The notes under the pieces are model-generated. The model had not been told where the DNA came from, made no database searches, and was given only the letters and a program-made list of their open reading frames with translations. Positions 26,126 through 35,800 of a DNA stretch of 64,000 nucleotides are shown in pieces. The DNA lies in NCBI RefSeq assembly GCF_900230225.1, contig NZ_OCNH01000002.1, forward strand, positions 124,001-188,000, given 5' to 3'. Each line of letters begins with the position of its first letter. Position 1 is the stretch's first letter. This stretch comes from Spirosoma fluviale. GTDB taxonomy: Bacteria; Bacteroidota; Bacteroidia; Cytophagales; Spirosomataceae. The translations under genes were made by a program, and so were the position numbers.

Positions 26126-26232
26126 CATCAGTCGTTAGGGGTTGAAAACAGGTTGCCGGTCCATTCATCAGGAAGCGCCGGGAGCCAAGTACAGCCAACT
26201 ATCGACTGCTGACTATTGACTTACGACTAATG
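26126..26232. repeat. Possible eroded inverted repeat between nuoK and nuoL
   Basis: The arms at 26126-26138 (catcagtcgttag) and 26220-26232 pair at 11 of 13 positions across an 81-nt spacer. The right arm contains the nuoL ATG. It may be a decayed member of the palindrome set or chance. Confidence 0.3.
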
Positions 26233-28158
26233 AAAATAGAATTACTCTGTGCGTTAATTCCGCTCTTCCCGCTTATTGGCTTTCTGATCAATGGTCTAGG
26301 CTTTCGTCGGGTGCCAAAAGGTTTAGCCGGGGCCATATCAACCGTTGCCGTTCTGGCGTCTTTCCTGACTTCCGCCTATTTATTCGGGGCATTTCTGGGA
26401 AACGCTAATCTGTCTGGTAATGCCGGACCGCTGATCGCTACCCTTTTCGACTGGATCAGCGTGGGCGATTTACACATCAACTTCTCGTTTCAGATTGACC
26501 AGCTATCGTTGCTGATGCTGCTGGTGGTAACGGGCGTTGGTACGCTGATTCACTTGTACAGCATTGGCTACATGAGCCACGATGAAGGCTTTGGTAAGTT
26601 CATGGCTTTCCTGAACCTCTTCATTTTCTTCATGTTGCTGCTGGTGATGGGGTCAAACTACGTCATCATGTTCATTGGTTGGGAAGGGGTAGGGCTTTGT
26701 TCCTATCTGCTGATCGGCTTCTGGAACAAAAACATCAGTTACAACAATGCCGCCCGAAAAGCCTTCGTCATGAACCGAATTGGCGATTTGGGCTTTTTGT
26801 TGGGCATATTCATGCTCATCAACACCTTCGGTACGGTTGAATACGTCGATATTTTTAAGCAGGCAACCAGTCTGGCCGTTGGCGACAAAACCATTCTGGC
26901 TATTACGCTGCTGCTATTCGTGGGTGCTATGGGTAAATCGGCGCAGATTCCGCTCTATACCTGGCTTCCCGATGCCATGGCTGGCCCAACACCCGTGTCG
27001 GCGCTGATTCACGCAGCCACCATGGTAACGGCTGGTATCTATATGGTTGTCCGTTCGAACGTATTGTATACGCTCTCTCCGTTGACGCTCGAAATTATTG
27101 GGGGTATTGCCATTGCCACGGCGCTGCTGGCGGCTTCCATTGGCCTGCTGCAAAACGATATTAAGAAAGTATTGGCCTATTCAACTGTTTCGCAGTTGGG
27201 GTACATGTTCCTAGGTTTGAGCGCCACGGCCTATACGGCGGGCATGTTCCACGTCATTACCCACGCGTTCTTTAAAGCATTGTTGTTCCTCGGAGCCGGT
27301 AGCGTCATCCACGCCATGTCCGATGAGCAGGACATTCGTAAAATGGGTGGCTTACGCAAAGCCCTGCCCGTCACGTTCATTACGTTCCTGATCGGTACCA
27401 TTGCCATTTCGGGTCTTCCTCCTTTTGCCGGGTTCTTCTCGAAAGATGAGATTCTGGCGCACGTGTTTGAGCATAACAAATTGCTGTGGGGACTGGGTGT
27501 TCTGGGTTCAGGCCTGACCTCTTTCTACATGTTCCGGTTACTGTTCCTGACCTTCTTCGGTGAGTTCCGAGGAACGGAAGAGCAGCGGCATCACCTGCAC
27601 GAGTCACCGGCTACCATGACAGCACCACTGGTGGTACTGGCCATTCTCTCCATTGTGGGAGGTGGCCTGAACTTACCCGGCGGTGGCTGGCTGAGTGGCT
27701 TTCTGGCCCCCATTTTTGAAGGATCGAAGCAGGTAAGCCCCGAAGCCTTCGCCGAATCGACCATCGAACACAGCACCGAGTATATACTTATGGCCGTTTC
27801 GGCCGGGGTGGCTCTGGTGGCACTCATTATCGCCTATGTTATGTATATCAGCCGTCAGGCCGTACCGGCACCCGAATCGGCGGAGCGGTCGCTGCCTGAG
27901 CAAGTTATTTACAACAAATACTACGTCGACGAACTGTACGAAACCATTGTTGTGCGGCCAATTCGTGGACTGGGCGATGCGTTTTACAGTTTCGGCGAAG
28001 GGCTTGTCGATGGCGTTGTCAATGGTGTAGCCTGGGTTGTTCAGAAAATCTCGGCCCAACTGCGGTTGTTGCAAAGTGGCTCTATCGGCTTCTATGTATT
28101 GGCAATGGTCGTGAGTATCGTCGTCATTTTTGCCCTTCGGTTCTTCATTCGTTTATAA
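26230..28158 (+). CDS. nuoL: NADH-quinone oxidoreductase subunit L
   Basis: A 642-residue polytopic subunit of complex I, the distal antiporter-like proton channel with the long lateral helix. Characteristic segments are FSFQIDQLSLLMLLVVTGVGTLIHLYSIGYM, MFIGWEGVGLCSYLLIGFW (with the key Glu), GKSAQIPLYTWLPDAMAGPTPVSALIHAATMV, and HAFFKALLFLGAGSVIHA. The C-terminal region after about residue 520 forms the lateral helix and last membrane segment. Length is normal. Confidence 0.97.
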   Translation: MKIELLCALIPLFPLIGFLINGLGFRRVPKGLAGAISTVAVLASFLTSAYLFGAFLGNANLSGNAGPLIATLFDWISVGDLHINFSFQIDQLSLLMLLVVTGVGTLIHLYSIGYMSHDEGFGKFMAFLNLFIFFMLLLVMGSNYVIMFIGWEGVGLCSYLLIGFWNKNISYNNAARKAFVMNRIGDLGFLLGIFMLINTFGTVEYVDIFKQATSLAVGDKTILAITLLLFVGAMGKSAQIPLYTWLPDAMAGPTPVSALIHAATMVTAGIYMVVRSNVLYTLSPLTLEIIGGIAIATALLAASIGLLQNDIKKVLAYSTVSQLGYMFLGLSATAYTAGMFHVITHAFFKALLFLGAGSVIHAMSDEQDIRKMGGLRKALPVTFITFLIGTIAISGLPPFAGFFSKDEILAHVFEHNKLLWGLGVLGSGLTSFYMFRLLFLTFFGEFRGTEEQRHHLHESPATMTAPLVVLAILSIVGGGLNLPGGGWLSGFLAPIFEGSKQVSPEAFAESTIEHSTEYILMAVSAGVALVALIIAYVMYISRQAVPAPESAERSLPEQVIYNKYYVDELYETIVVRPIRGLGDAFYSFGEGLVDGVVNGVAWVVQKISAQLRLLQSGSIGFYVLAMVVSIVVIFALRFFIRL

Positions 28159-28208
28159 TGCTGGTCGTTGGCGTGTCATTCGTCCATCGTATATCGTAAA
28201 TCGATTAT

Positions 28209-29687
28209 ATGCTTACTTTATTTCTGATTCTTTTTCCGGCCGTAGCGGCTACCCTGATTTTCTTTCTTGGGGGCGAACGAGCTAAGCAGGCCGCTTTACT
28301 AGCCGCACTGGCTGAGTTGGCCTGCGCTGGTTATGCGTTTTTCAGCTTTAAGCCCGATGCCAGCTCGCAGTTTGCTTTCGATTACCCTTGGATTGGCTCG
28401 CTGGGTATCCGGTTGAGCGCCGGGATCGACGGCATCAGTGTCTTGCTGGTTTTACTGACGGGATTACTGGTTCCGTTCATTGTCCTGTCGACCTTCAACC
28501 GGACGTACAAGCAACCGGCCACTTTTTACGCGCTCATGCTATTTATGCAGGCTGCGCTGATGGGTGTGTTTACGGCCCGCGATGGATTCCTGTTTTATCT
28601 CTTTTTTGAAGCAGCCCTGATTCCAATTTACTTCCTGGCGGCCATGTGGGGCGGAGACAACCGGATTCCGGTTACGTTCAAATTCTTCGTGTACACCATT
28701 TTCGGCAGCTTGTTCATGCTGATCGCGCTGGTGTATCTCTATTATCAGACGCCCCCAACGGCGATAGCAGCTCACTCATCGGCCATTGCGGATTTCTATA
28801 AGCTAAACCTGACGCCACAAGCCGAAAACTGGATTTTCTGGGCGTTCTTCATTGCCTTCGCCATTAAAATGCCAGTGTTCCCATTTCACACCTGGCAACC
28901 CGATACCTACGTTGAGTCACCCACTCCGGCTACTATGCTGCTGGCCGGTATCATGCTTAAAATGGGGGTTTATGGACTAATTCGTTTCATCCTGCCTATC
29001 GTTCCGCTGGGTGTAGAGACCTGGGGTAAAACAGCCATTATCTTATCCGTTATCGGCATCATTTACGGCGCGATCATTGCCATTCGGCAGCGCGACATGA
29101 AGCGTCTGATCGCTTACTCATCGTTCTCGCACGTTGGGTTGATGGCGGCTGGTGTTTTCTCGCAAACCGAAACCGGAATGCAGGGAGCACTTATTCAGAT
29201 GCTGGCGCACGGGATCAACGTAGTGGGTATGTTTTTCGTAGCCGACGTTATTTTCTCCCGCACCAACACCCGTCAACTCGATCAGTTGGGCGGTATCACC
29301 CAGTCGACGCCTAAGCTCACGGTCTATTTCATGATTATGCTGCTGGGAAGCGTTGCCCTGCCACTCACCAACGGCTTTGTGGGTGAGTTTCTGTTGCTTC
29401 ATGGTGTTTACACCTTCAACCATTACCTGGGTCTGGCAGCTGGTTTCACCATTATTTTTGGGGCAGTCTACATGCTGCGAATGTTTCAGAAAAGCATGTT
29501 CGGCCCAACTACGTCCCGTACCGAATCCTTTACCGACCTGACAACCTCCGAAAGCTGGGTATTTATTCCGCTGGTTGTGATGGTGTTCTGGATCGGTATT
29601 TACCCGCATACATTCCTCAAAGTAACCGAACCCGCCGTGGCAAACCTGATGAAGTACATCGGTACAACGGCCGTGTCAATGAAATAA
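28209..29687 (+). CDS. nuoM: NADH-quinone oxidoreductase subunit M
   Basis: A 492-residue antiporter-like proton-pumping subunit. Motifs include LSAGIDGISVLLVLLTGLLVPF, FFEAALIPIYFLAAMWGG (with the key Glu), KMPVFPFHTWQPDTYVESPTPATMLLAGIMLKMG and AHGINVVGMFFVADVI. About fourteen hydrophobic helices span the length. It begins 50 nt after nuoL, where a low-complexity stretch (cgtatatcgtaaatcg) fills the gap. Confidence 0.97.
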   Translation: MLTLFLILFPAVAATLIFFLGGERAKQAALLAALAELACAGYAFFSFKPDASSQFAFDYPWIGSLGIRLSAGIDGISVLLVLLTGLLVPFIVLSTFNRTYKQPATFYALMLFMQAALMGVFTARDGFLFYLFFEAALIPIYFLAAMWGGDNRIPVTFKFFVYTIFGSLFMLIALVYLYYQTPPTAIAAHSSAIADFYKLNLTPQAENWIFWAFFIAFAIKMPVFPFHTWQPDTYVESPTPATMLLAGIMLKMGVYGLIRFILPIVPLGVETWGKTAIILSVIGIIYGAIIAIRQRDMKRLIAYSSFSHVGLMAAGVFSQTETGMQGALIQMLAHGINVVGMFFVADVIFSRTNTRQLDQLGGITQSTPKLTVYFMIMLLGSVALPLTNGFVGEFLLLHGVYTFNHYLGLAAGFTIIFGAVYMLRMFQKSMFGPTTSRTESFTDLTTSESWVFIPLVVMVFWIGIYPHTFLKVTEPAVANLMKYIGTTAVSMK

Positions 29688-29768
29688 AAAAGTTTACGGT
29701 GCCCAGAACACAGTTGTTAAAACGCCTGGCTGTGACTGATAAGCCGTAAATCATAAACCGTAAAATTT

Positions 29769-31172
29769 ATGCTCCCCATCGTTCTCTTATCGGTTTTTGG
29801 CATAGCGCTGTTGTTTCTTGGCTTCATGAAGTCGAAGGCAATTTTGCTGCCTGCAACCTTGCTTTTTCTGCTGATCACGCTGGCCGTTAATTTCCTGGAC
29901 TGGAACAAAACGTACCTGTACTTTAATGACATGCTTCGGGTTAACAACCTGGCGATGGTCTTCATCGCTATTGTGTTAGTGTCTGCTTTCCTGGTTGTGG
30001 CCTTGTCGGGTAGTTTTATCGAAAACGACGAAGCACAACCCGCCGAATATTACGGAATCATCCTGTTCTCGCTGGTTGGTGCCGTGATGATGATTGCCTT
30101 CGAGAACCTGATCATGCTGTTCGTGGGTGTTGAAATCCTATCGGTAGCCATGTACGTACTAACCGGTAGCGACAAACGAAACCTTCGATCGAATGAAGCG
30201 GCATTAAAGTATTTTCTGATGGGAGCCTTCACCACGGGTATCATGCTGTTTGGCATGGCACTTTTGTATGGTTCTACCGGCTCCTTCACTCTGGCGGGTA
30301 TTGGCGGGTATGCGGCTAATCAACAAGGGCTTTCATTATTACTTTACGTTGGGTTACTGATGTTGCTCATCGGTTTATTGTTTAAAGTATCAGCCGCACC
30401 TTTCCATTTCTGGACGCCCGACGTATACGATGGCGCTCCCACTATTTTCACGGCCTTCATGTCTACCGTGGTGAAAACCGCTGGCTTTGCGGCTTTATTT
30501 CGGTTACTGTCCGTTTCGTTTGTCGGCGTATATAATTTCTGGTGGACGATTCTGGCTGTTATCACCGCCATTACGCTCATTATTGGCAACTTGACGGCCG
30601 TTTATCAAAATAGTTTCAAGCGTATGATGGCGTACTCCAGCATTTCACATGCCGGGTATTTGTTGATCGGTTTGGCTGCACTAGGTGCACAGACGAAGCA
30701 GGCTATCGTTTTTTATTCGCTCGCTTATTCGATAGCTACCATTTCTGCTTTTGGCGTGTTGCTACTGGTAGCTCAGCAAAAAGGTACGCAGACAATCTCA
30801 AAAGAGGGTGTCTCGACCGAGAGTTTCGATACCTTTAATGGTCTGGCCCGCCAGAATCCTCTGCTCGGTTTCGCCATGACGGTGTCTATGCTGTCGCTGG
30901 CTGGCATTCCGCTGACGGCTGGTTTCTGGGGCAAGTTTTACATGTTCTCAACGGCCGTTGAGCGCGGACAAATTTGGCTGCTGGTTGTTGCCGTACTGAT
31001 GTCGGCAGTTGGTATTTACTACTACTTCCGGGTTATCATTGCCATGTACTTCCGCGATGGCGCTACAGAACCTATTCGCGTGGCACCTTTCTATAAATAC
31101 GTATTAGTAGCTGCCACCATCTTAACATTGGGTCTGGGCGTTGCTCCCGGCCTGTTACAGGGACTATTCTGA
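29769..31172 (+). CDS. nuoN: NADH-quinone oxidoreductase subunit N
   Basis: A 467-residue complex I antiporter-like subunit. Typical segments are MLFVGVEILSVAMYVLTGSDKRN (with the Glu), LKYFLMGAFTTGIMLFGMALLYG, FKVSAAPFHFWTPDVYDGAPT and KRMMAYSSISHAGYLLIG. It closes the nuoKLMN run. An 8-bp inverted match (tttacggt at 29693 / accgtaaa at 29757) flanks the 81-nt nuoM-nuoN gap and may be a remnant palindrome. Confidence 0.97.
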   Translation: MLPIVLLSVFGIALLFLGFMKSKAILLPATLLFLLITLAVNFLDWNKTYLYFNDMLRVNNLAMVFIAIVLVSAFLVVALSGSFIENDEAQPAEYYGIILFSLVGAVMMIAFENLIMLFVGVEILSVAMYVLTGSDKRNLRSNEAALKYFLMGAFTTGIMLFGMALLYGSTGSFTLAGIGGYAANQQGLSLLLYVGLLMLLIGLLFKVSAAPFHFWTPDVYDGAPTIFTAFMSTVVKTAGFAALFRLLSVSFVGVYNFWWTILAVITAITLIIGNLTAVYQNSFKRMMAYSSISHAGYLLIGLAALGAQTKQAIVFYSLAYSIATISAFGVLLLVAQQKGTQTISKEGVSTESFDTFNGLARQNPLLGFAMTVSMLSLAGIPLTAGFWGKFYMFSTAVERGQIWLLVVAVLMSAVGIYYYFRVIIAMYFRDGATEPIRVAPFYKYVLVAATILTLGLGVAPGLLQGLF

Positions 31173-31315
31173 GTTGATAAACAGCACCGTAAGGGCCATA
31201 TCCTAACTTTAGATGTAGGGAAGATATTGAGTTAGTAATTTTAGAATAGCAGCTGAAATTCGTAGCCAGTTAAAACTAATTGCTTTTGTCAAGTAAAGTA
31301 GCCCGCGCGAGCCGC

Positions 31316-31771
31316 ATGCCGAAAGCCCCAAAAAACAAGATGTTCTTCTCGTTTTTTTTGACGGCCGTCTTTGGTGCATCTGTCAATTTCTTTAGCCAAA
31401 TTTTATACCGCAAGTCGTTTGACTACTCAACGAGTGTGTTTCTTGGTTACCTGACGGCTACAGTTGTAAGTTTTGTACCAACCAAACTTTTTGCCTTCTC
31501 CGCTAAGCAAACGGGAAATACGGGTCGCGAAATGGTCAAGTTTGGGATCATTGCCCTGGTTGCCTGGGTTGTTCAGGTGGGTGTGGCGGTAGCTACGCTT
31601 GAGTGGATTGCCAATCCGCTCTTTCCGAATATGAGTACGTTTTGGCGAGAGAAAGGCTCCCACGTTGTTGGAATGGGGTTTAGCTTCCTGGCTAATTATT
31701 TTGGACACAAATTGCTTACATTCCGAAGTACCGGAATGTATAATAGAATATTATCTCGCTCGTCTAAGTAG
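31316..31771 (+). CDS. GtrA-like small membrane protein
   Basis: About 151 residues from the ATG at 31316 (MPKAPKNKMFFSFFL). Four hydrophobic segments appear at about residues 8-25, 38-55, 72-92 and 115-133. The segments FFLTAVFGASVNFFSQILYR, ATVVSFVPTKLFAFSAKQ and FLANYFGHKLLTFRS match the GtrA/DPMS flippase pattern. Family role: carrying lipid-linked sugars across the membrane or partnering a glycosyltransferase. A TTG at 31280 is an alternative start. No glycosyltransferase is adjacent. Confidence 0.8.
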   Translation: MPKAPKNKMFFSFFLTAVFGASVNFFSQILYRKSFDYSTSVFLGYLTATVVSFVPTKLFAFSAKQTGNTGREMVKFGIIALVAWVVQVGVAVATLEWIANPLFPNMSTFWREKGSHVVGMGFSFLANYFGHKLLTFRSTGMYNRILSRSSK

Positions 31772-31877
31772 TAAAAAAAGACTCTTCAAAAGGAAAGAGC
31801 ATCTTCTATTAAGCCAATTCTATATAGTACTATTTCCATAGAGATCATTGTCTTATAGCATTTAATTGTACATACTA

Positions 31878-31906
31878 TTGGATTACTCAGGAAAAAACTA
31901 TATTTG
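31878..31906 (+). promoter_or_regulatory. Promoter of the small lipoprotein gene
   Basis: TTG at 31878-31880 and TATATTTG at 31899-31906, separated by 18 nt, match the Bacteroidota -33/-7 pattern well. The ATG follows 32 nt after the -7 box. Confidence 0.65.
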
Positions 31907-31938
31907 CAACCGAAAACCTAAAACAATCACTGAAGGTA

Positions 31939-32130
31939 ATGAAAAAAGTATTCGCCTTATTATTCGTTGGTAGCATGCTGACATTTGCAGCTTGCCAGAG
32001 CAAACCAAAAACCGAAGAAACTACGACCGATTCGACCGCCGTTATGTCTACTGACACAACGACGATGACGGATTCAGCTTCGACGATGTCGGCTGATTCA
32101 GCTGCTGCTCCTGCAGACAGCGCGAAGTAA
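31939..32130 (+). CDS. Small Ser/Thr/Asp-rich lipoprotein
   Basis: A 63-residue protein with a lipoprotein signal MKKVFALLFVGSMLTFAAC (lipobox FAAC). The mature part is almost all Thr, Ser, Ala, Asp and Met (for example TTTMTDSAST, ADSAAAPADSAK), with no predicted fold. It has its own well-formed promoter and strong terminator, so it is probably expressed well. Similar short acidic lipoproteins are common in Cytophagales; their function is unknown. Confidence 0.75.
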   Translation: MKKVFALLFVGSMLTFAACQSKPKTEETTTDSTAVMSTDTTTMTDSASTMSADSAAAPADSAK

Positions 32131-32154
32131 TTCGTTCTTCTTCTTTACGATTTA

Positions 32155-32186
32155 CAAAAAAGCCTTATTTTTATAAGGCTTTTTTG
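32155..32186 (+). terminator. Intrinsic terminator of the lipoprotein gene
   Basis: A 14-bp perfect stem, arms 32155-32168 (caaaaaagccttat) and 32173-32186, around a TTTT loop, with a T-run inside the right arm. It lies 25 nt after the stop codon. Confidence 0.85.
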
Positions 32187-32196
32187 TTTCTATACC

Positions 32197-32805
32197 TTGA
32201 CGGATTCTTTCAACACCTATTTCCCATCCACAGCTGCCGCTTATTGCTACCAGCTGTGGCAACAGTACAAGTTCACGTTTCGAGTGGTCAGGCCCCGGCG
32301 CACACGCCTGGGAGATTTTCGGGTGCTTCCCCATAACCAGACCCAAATTACGGTTAATGCCAACCTGAATCCCTATGCGTTTTTGATTACCTATGTTCAT
32401 GAAGTGGCCCATGCTGCGGTGAACAGCCACTATAAACGACGGGTTCAGCCACACGGTAAAGCCTGGAAAACGGCTTTCCAGCGGTTGATGCAGCCAATTA
32501 TGACAGATGCCGTTTTTCCGGAAACGATTCTGGAGCCTCTTCAGCAGTATATGGCAAATCCGGCCGCAACCACTTACGCTAACCCAGCCTTAATGATGGC
32601 TTTGCGCCAGTTGGATGTTATAGAAATGGCTGCTACGGGTGAGTCTAAGATACTCCTTAGCCATGTACCCGAAGGGAAATTATTCGAGTTTGCCAAAAAG
32701 ACTTACCTGCGGGGTACGCTTCGCCGAACACGCGTCGTTTGTAAAGAGATGTCGTCGGGTAGGTCGTATGCCATACTGGCTCATGCGTGGGTGGAAATGA
32801 AATAA
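32197..32805 (+). CDS. SprT-like zinc metallopeptidase domain protein
   Basis: A 202-residue protein with TYVHEVAHAAVNSHYKRRVQPHGKAWK; the HExxH zinc site is residues 68-72 and the SprT-type HG.AWK segment follows. Only a TTG (32197) is available as start, because no ATG lies in frame before the active site. SprT-family proteins act on DNA-protein crosslinks in eukaryotes; the bacterial role is unproven. It begins 10 nt after the lipoprotein terminator and ends 2 nt before porU, so it probably shares a message with porU. Confidence 0.8.
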   Translation: MTDSFNTYFPSTAAAYCYQLWQQYKFTFRVVRPRRTRLGDFRVLPHNQTQITVNANLNPYAFLITYVHEVAHAAVNSHYKRRVQPHGKAWKTAFQRLMQPIMTDAVFPETILEPLQQYMANPAATTYANPALMMALRQLDVIEMAATGESKILLSHVPEGKLFEFAKKTYLRGTLRRTRVVCKEMSSGRSYAILAHAWVEMK

Positions 32806-32807
32806 TA

Positions 32808-35800
32808 ATGAAAAAGACGGAATGGACGAGCAGACTTGCGGGATGGCCAAAACAACAGGTTTGGGCAAAACTAACCGTGATCTTCTGCGTCCATTGTTTC
32901 CTGTTCATTAGTCGATCCCAGACACTGGCCCAATCTGTTCTGAAAACAGGTACGTGGGTGAAAATAGGTGTAACCCAGTTGGGCGTGTATCGACTCAATC
33001 AATCCCAACTGGCGCAACTCAACCCCACTTTTGCCACCGCTGACCCCCGTCGGTTGCGGCTATACGGAAACGGCGGAGCCATGTTGCCCCAAGCTAACGC
33101 CAGCCCGCGCCCGACCGATTTGACCGAAAATGCCATTCAGGTGCAGGGTGAAGCAGATGGCCGGTTTGATGCAACCGACGCACTCTTGTTTTTTGGGCAA
33201 AGTCCGCACGCTATCCGCTACGATTCAACGACCCGCCGGTTTATACACCAGCTTAATGCCTATTCCGACACAACGTTCTATTTCCTGACCATTGGCGATA
33301 CGCCCGGTCTGCGCATGGCTGAGCGGCCGTCGGGTAGCCTGTCGGCTATGCCAACCGTTACAACGTTTGAGGATTACCAGTTTTACGAGCAGGACTTATT
33401 GAAAGTGCCGTCCGTGCGTTCAGGCCGGGAGTGGCTGGCCGACTATTTGACCATCGACACAACAAAAACAGTATCGTTTGACGTTGCCGGACTAATAGCC
33501 AATACCCCCGTTCGGTTAACCGCTTCGGCCGTCGCCGGGGCGCCTTTGGCCACACAGTTCAGGCTTCAACTCAACGATCAGCTAGTTGGAACGATGCCCA
33601 TGTCCACCATTTCGGGGTATGAATATGACTACCAGGGCGTTGCACGAACCGACACATTTCTGACCAGACTGACAACAGCCGTTAGTTCAATTCGTGTGGC
33701 GCTGACATTTCGTAAAAACGGGCAGTATTCGGCGCAGGGCTATCTTAACTTCTTAGCCTTACAAACCCGGCGCGAACTTCGACAGTATGACAAGCCAACC
33801 TGGGTCCGTCGGTTGATGGCTGGTCAATACGCGGTTCGGCAAGCAACGAACAATCTGCGCGTTTGGGATGTCACGAACCCGCTAATGCCTGTTTCGCAAG
33901 CATATATGTTGTCGGCTGCACAGGAAGCGGGCTGGCTGGGTACTGAACTCAGCGATTATTTTCTCTTTACCGATGCTCAGGTATTGTCCCCTGCATCGCT
34001 GAAAGGAATTGCCAATCAAAGTATACAAGCACAGCCGGTCCCCGATTTATTGATCGTTACCCCGGCTGCCTGGCGTGAACAGGCCGACCGGCTGGCCCAG
34101 TTCCGGCGCGATCATGATAAACTTTCTGTACTGGTTGTCACAACCCAGCAAACGTTCAATGAATTTGGCTCGGGACAGTCAGACCCGACGGCAATCCGGG
34201 ATATGGTGCGGTATTTTTATCAGCAACAGCCGACGAAACTGCGCTATGTATTGCTTTTCGGCGATGCAACCTTCAATTATCGGAATATAGGCAGTTTAGT
34301 GAGTGCGGCTCAACTGGCCAATATGGTGCCCGTTTACGAAAGCCGGGAGTCATTGCACCCGGTACTTAGCTATTCGTCCGACGATTATTTCGGGTTTATG
34401 GACAGTAATGAAGGGGAGTGGACCGAGAATCAGAATGGCGATCACACGATGGAAGTAGGCGTTGGCCGAATACCGGCGAGATCGGTAGAGGAAGCCCGGA
34501 CGGTGGTTGATAAGTTGATTCGGTACAGTTCCGATCCATCGCTCACCGGCGACTGGCAATCCCGCCTGATGCTGATAGCTGATGATGGTGATTATAATAT
34601 CCATCAGCAGGATGCTGATCAGATGGCTCGAAGCGTTGAAAAAACGGCACCTGCCTACCGGCCACAGCGGGTGTTTCTGGACGATTATCCGCAGGAGAAT
34701 ACCAGTACTGGACAGAAGGTACCCGTGGTCAATAAATTGATTAATCAGAGCATTGCCGATGGCCAGCTTATCATCAACTATAGTGGTCATGGAGGTATTC
34801 TGGGCCTGGCCGATGAGCAAATCGTTACACTTCAGGATATACTTTCCTGGAAAAACAAACGCTTACCGCTGTTTGTGACCGCAACTTGCCAGTTCGGACG
34901 TTATGACGATCCGAGCGTGAGTTCCGGTGCGGAATTGACCCTTCTGAGCCGGACAGGCGGTGCAATCGGGCTCTTGACAACTACCCGGCCTGTATATGCC
35001 AATACCAATCTGTTGCTCAATCAGGCCTTCTATGATGCTGTTTTTAAGCCCGTTGTTGGTCAGATGCCTCGTTTGGGCGATGTTATGCGAAGCACGAAGA
35101 ATAACAGCTTGAGCGGCCCGGTTAATCGAAACTTCGCACTCCTGGGCGACCCATCTCTGCAATTAGCCTATCCAACGGCCCAGGCTGTGCTGACGCAGGT
35201 AAATAGTAAGCCGGTAGCCGCCGACCGGGCAGATACGCTAAGGGCTTTGCAAACGGTACAACTGTCGGGCGAAATCCGGCAGCAGGCGCAACGGCTATCA
35301 AGCTTTTCGGGATTACTCCGGCTGGCTCTGTATGACAAAGCCGTTAGACGAACTACGTTAGGCTCCGAAGCTGGTAGTCCAAAGATGACCTATCAGGTGT
35401 TTGCTAATCCAATTTTTACGGGGCAGGTACCCATTCTGCAGGGAAAATTCACCGTGAATTTTACCATGCCTAAAGATATTGACTATACGGTTGGAGTCGG
35501 AAAACTCTATTTATACGCCATACAGGCGGATAGTACAATGGATGCGTTGGGCAGTTACGACAATTTACTGGTAGGAGGGAGTATTAGCCCAGACAGTATT
35601 GATAGTCAGCCGCCCACGGTGATACTATCTGTTGTTGGAGCAACCAAAGAAGGAGAACGAGTACGAGTAGCAGGCCCTGACGTATCCCTGCGAATCGGAC
35701 TAGCTGACAACAAAGGGATTAACATTGCCCGAACAGGCTTGGGTCACGAACTTACGGTCCAACTAAACGACCAGCCAGTAGTTATTTTGAACGAAAACTA

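Noticed and set aside
26126..26232. An additional full member of the palindrome set between nuoK and nuoL
   Set aside because: Only 11 of 13 bases match over an 81-nt spacer, so it is listed as a weak candidate only.
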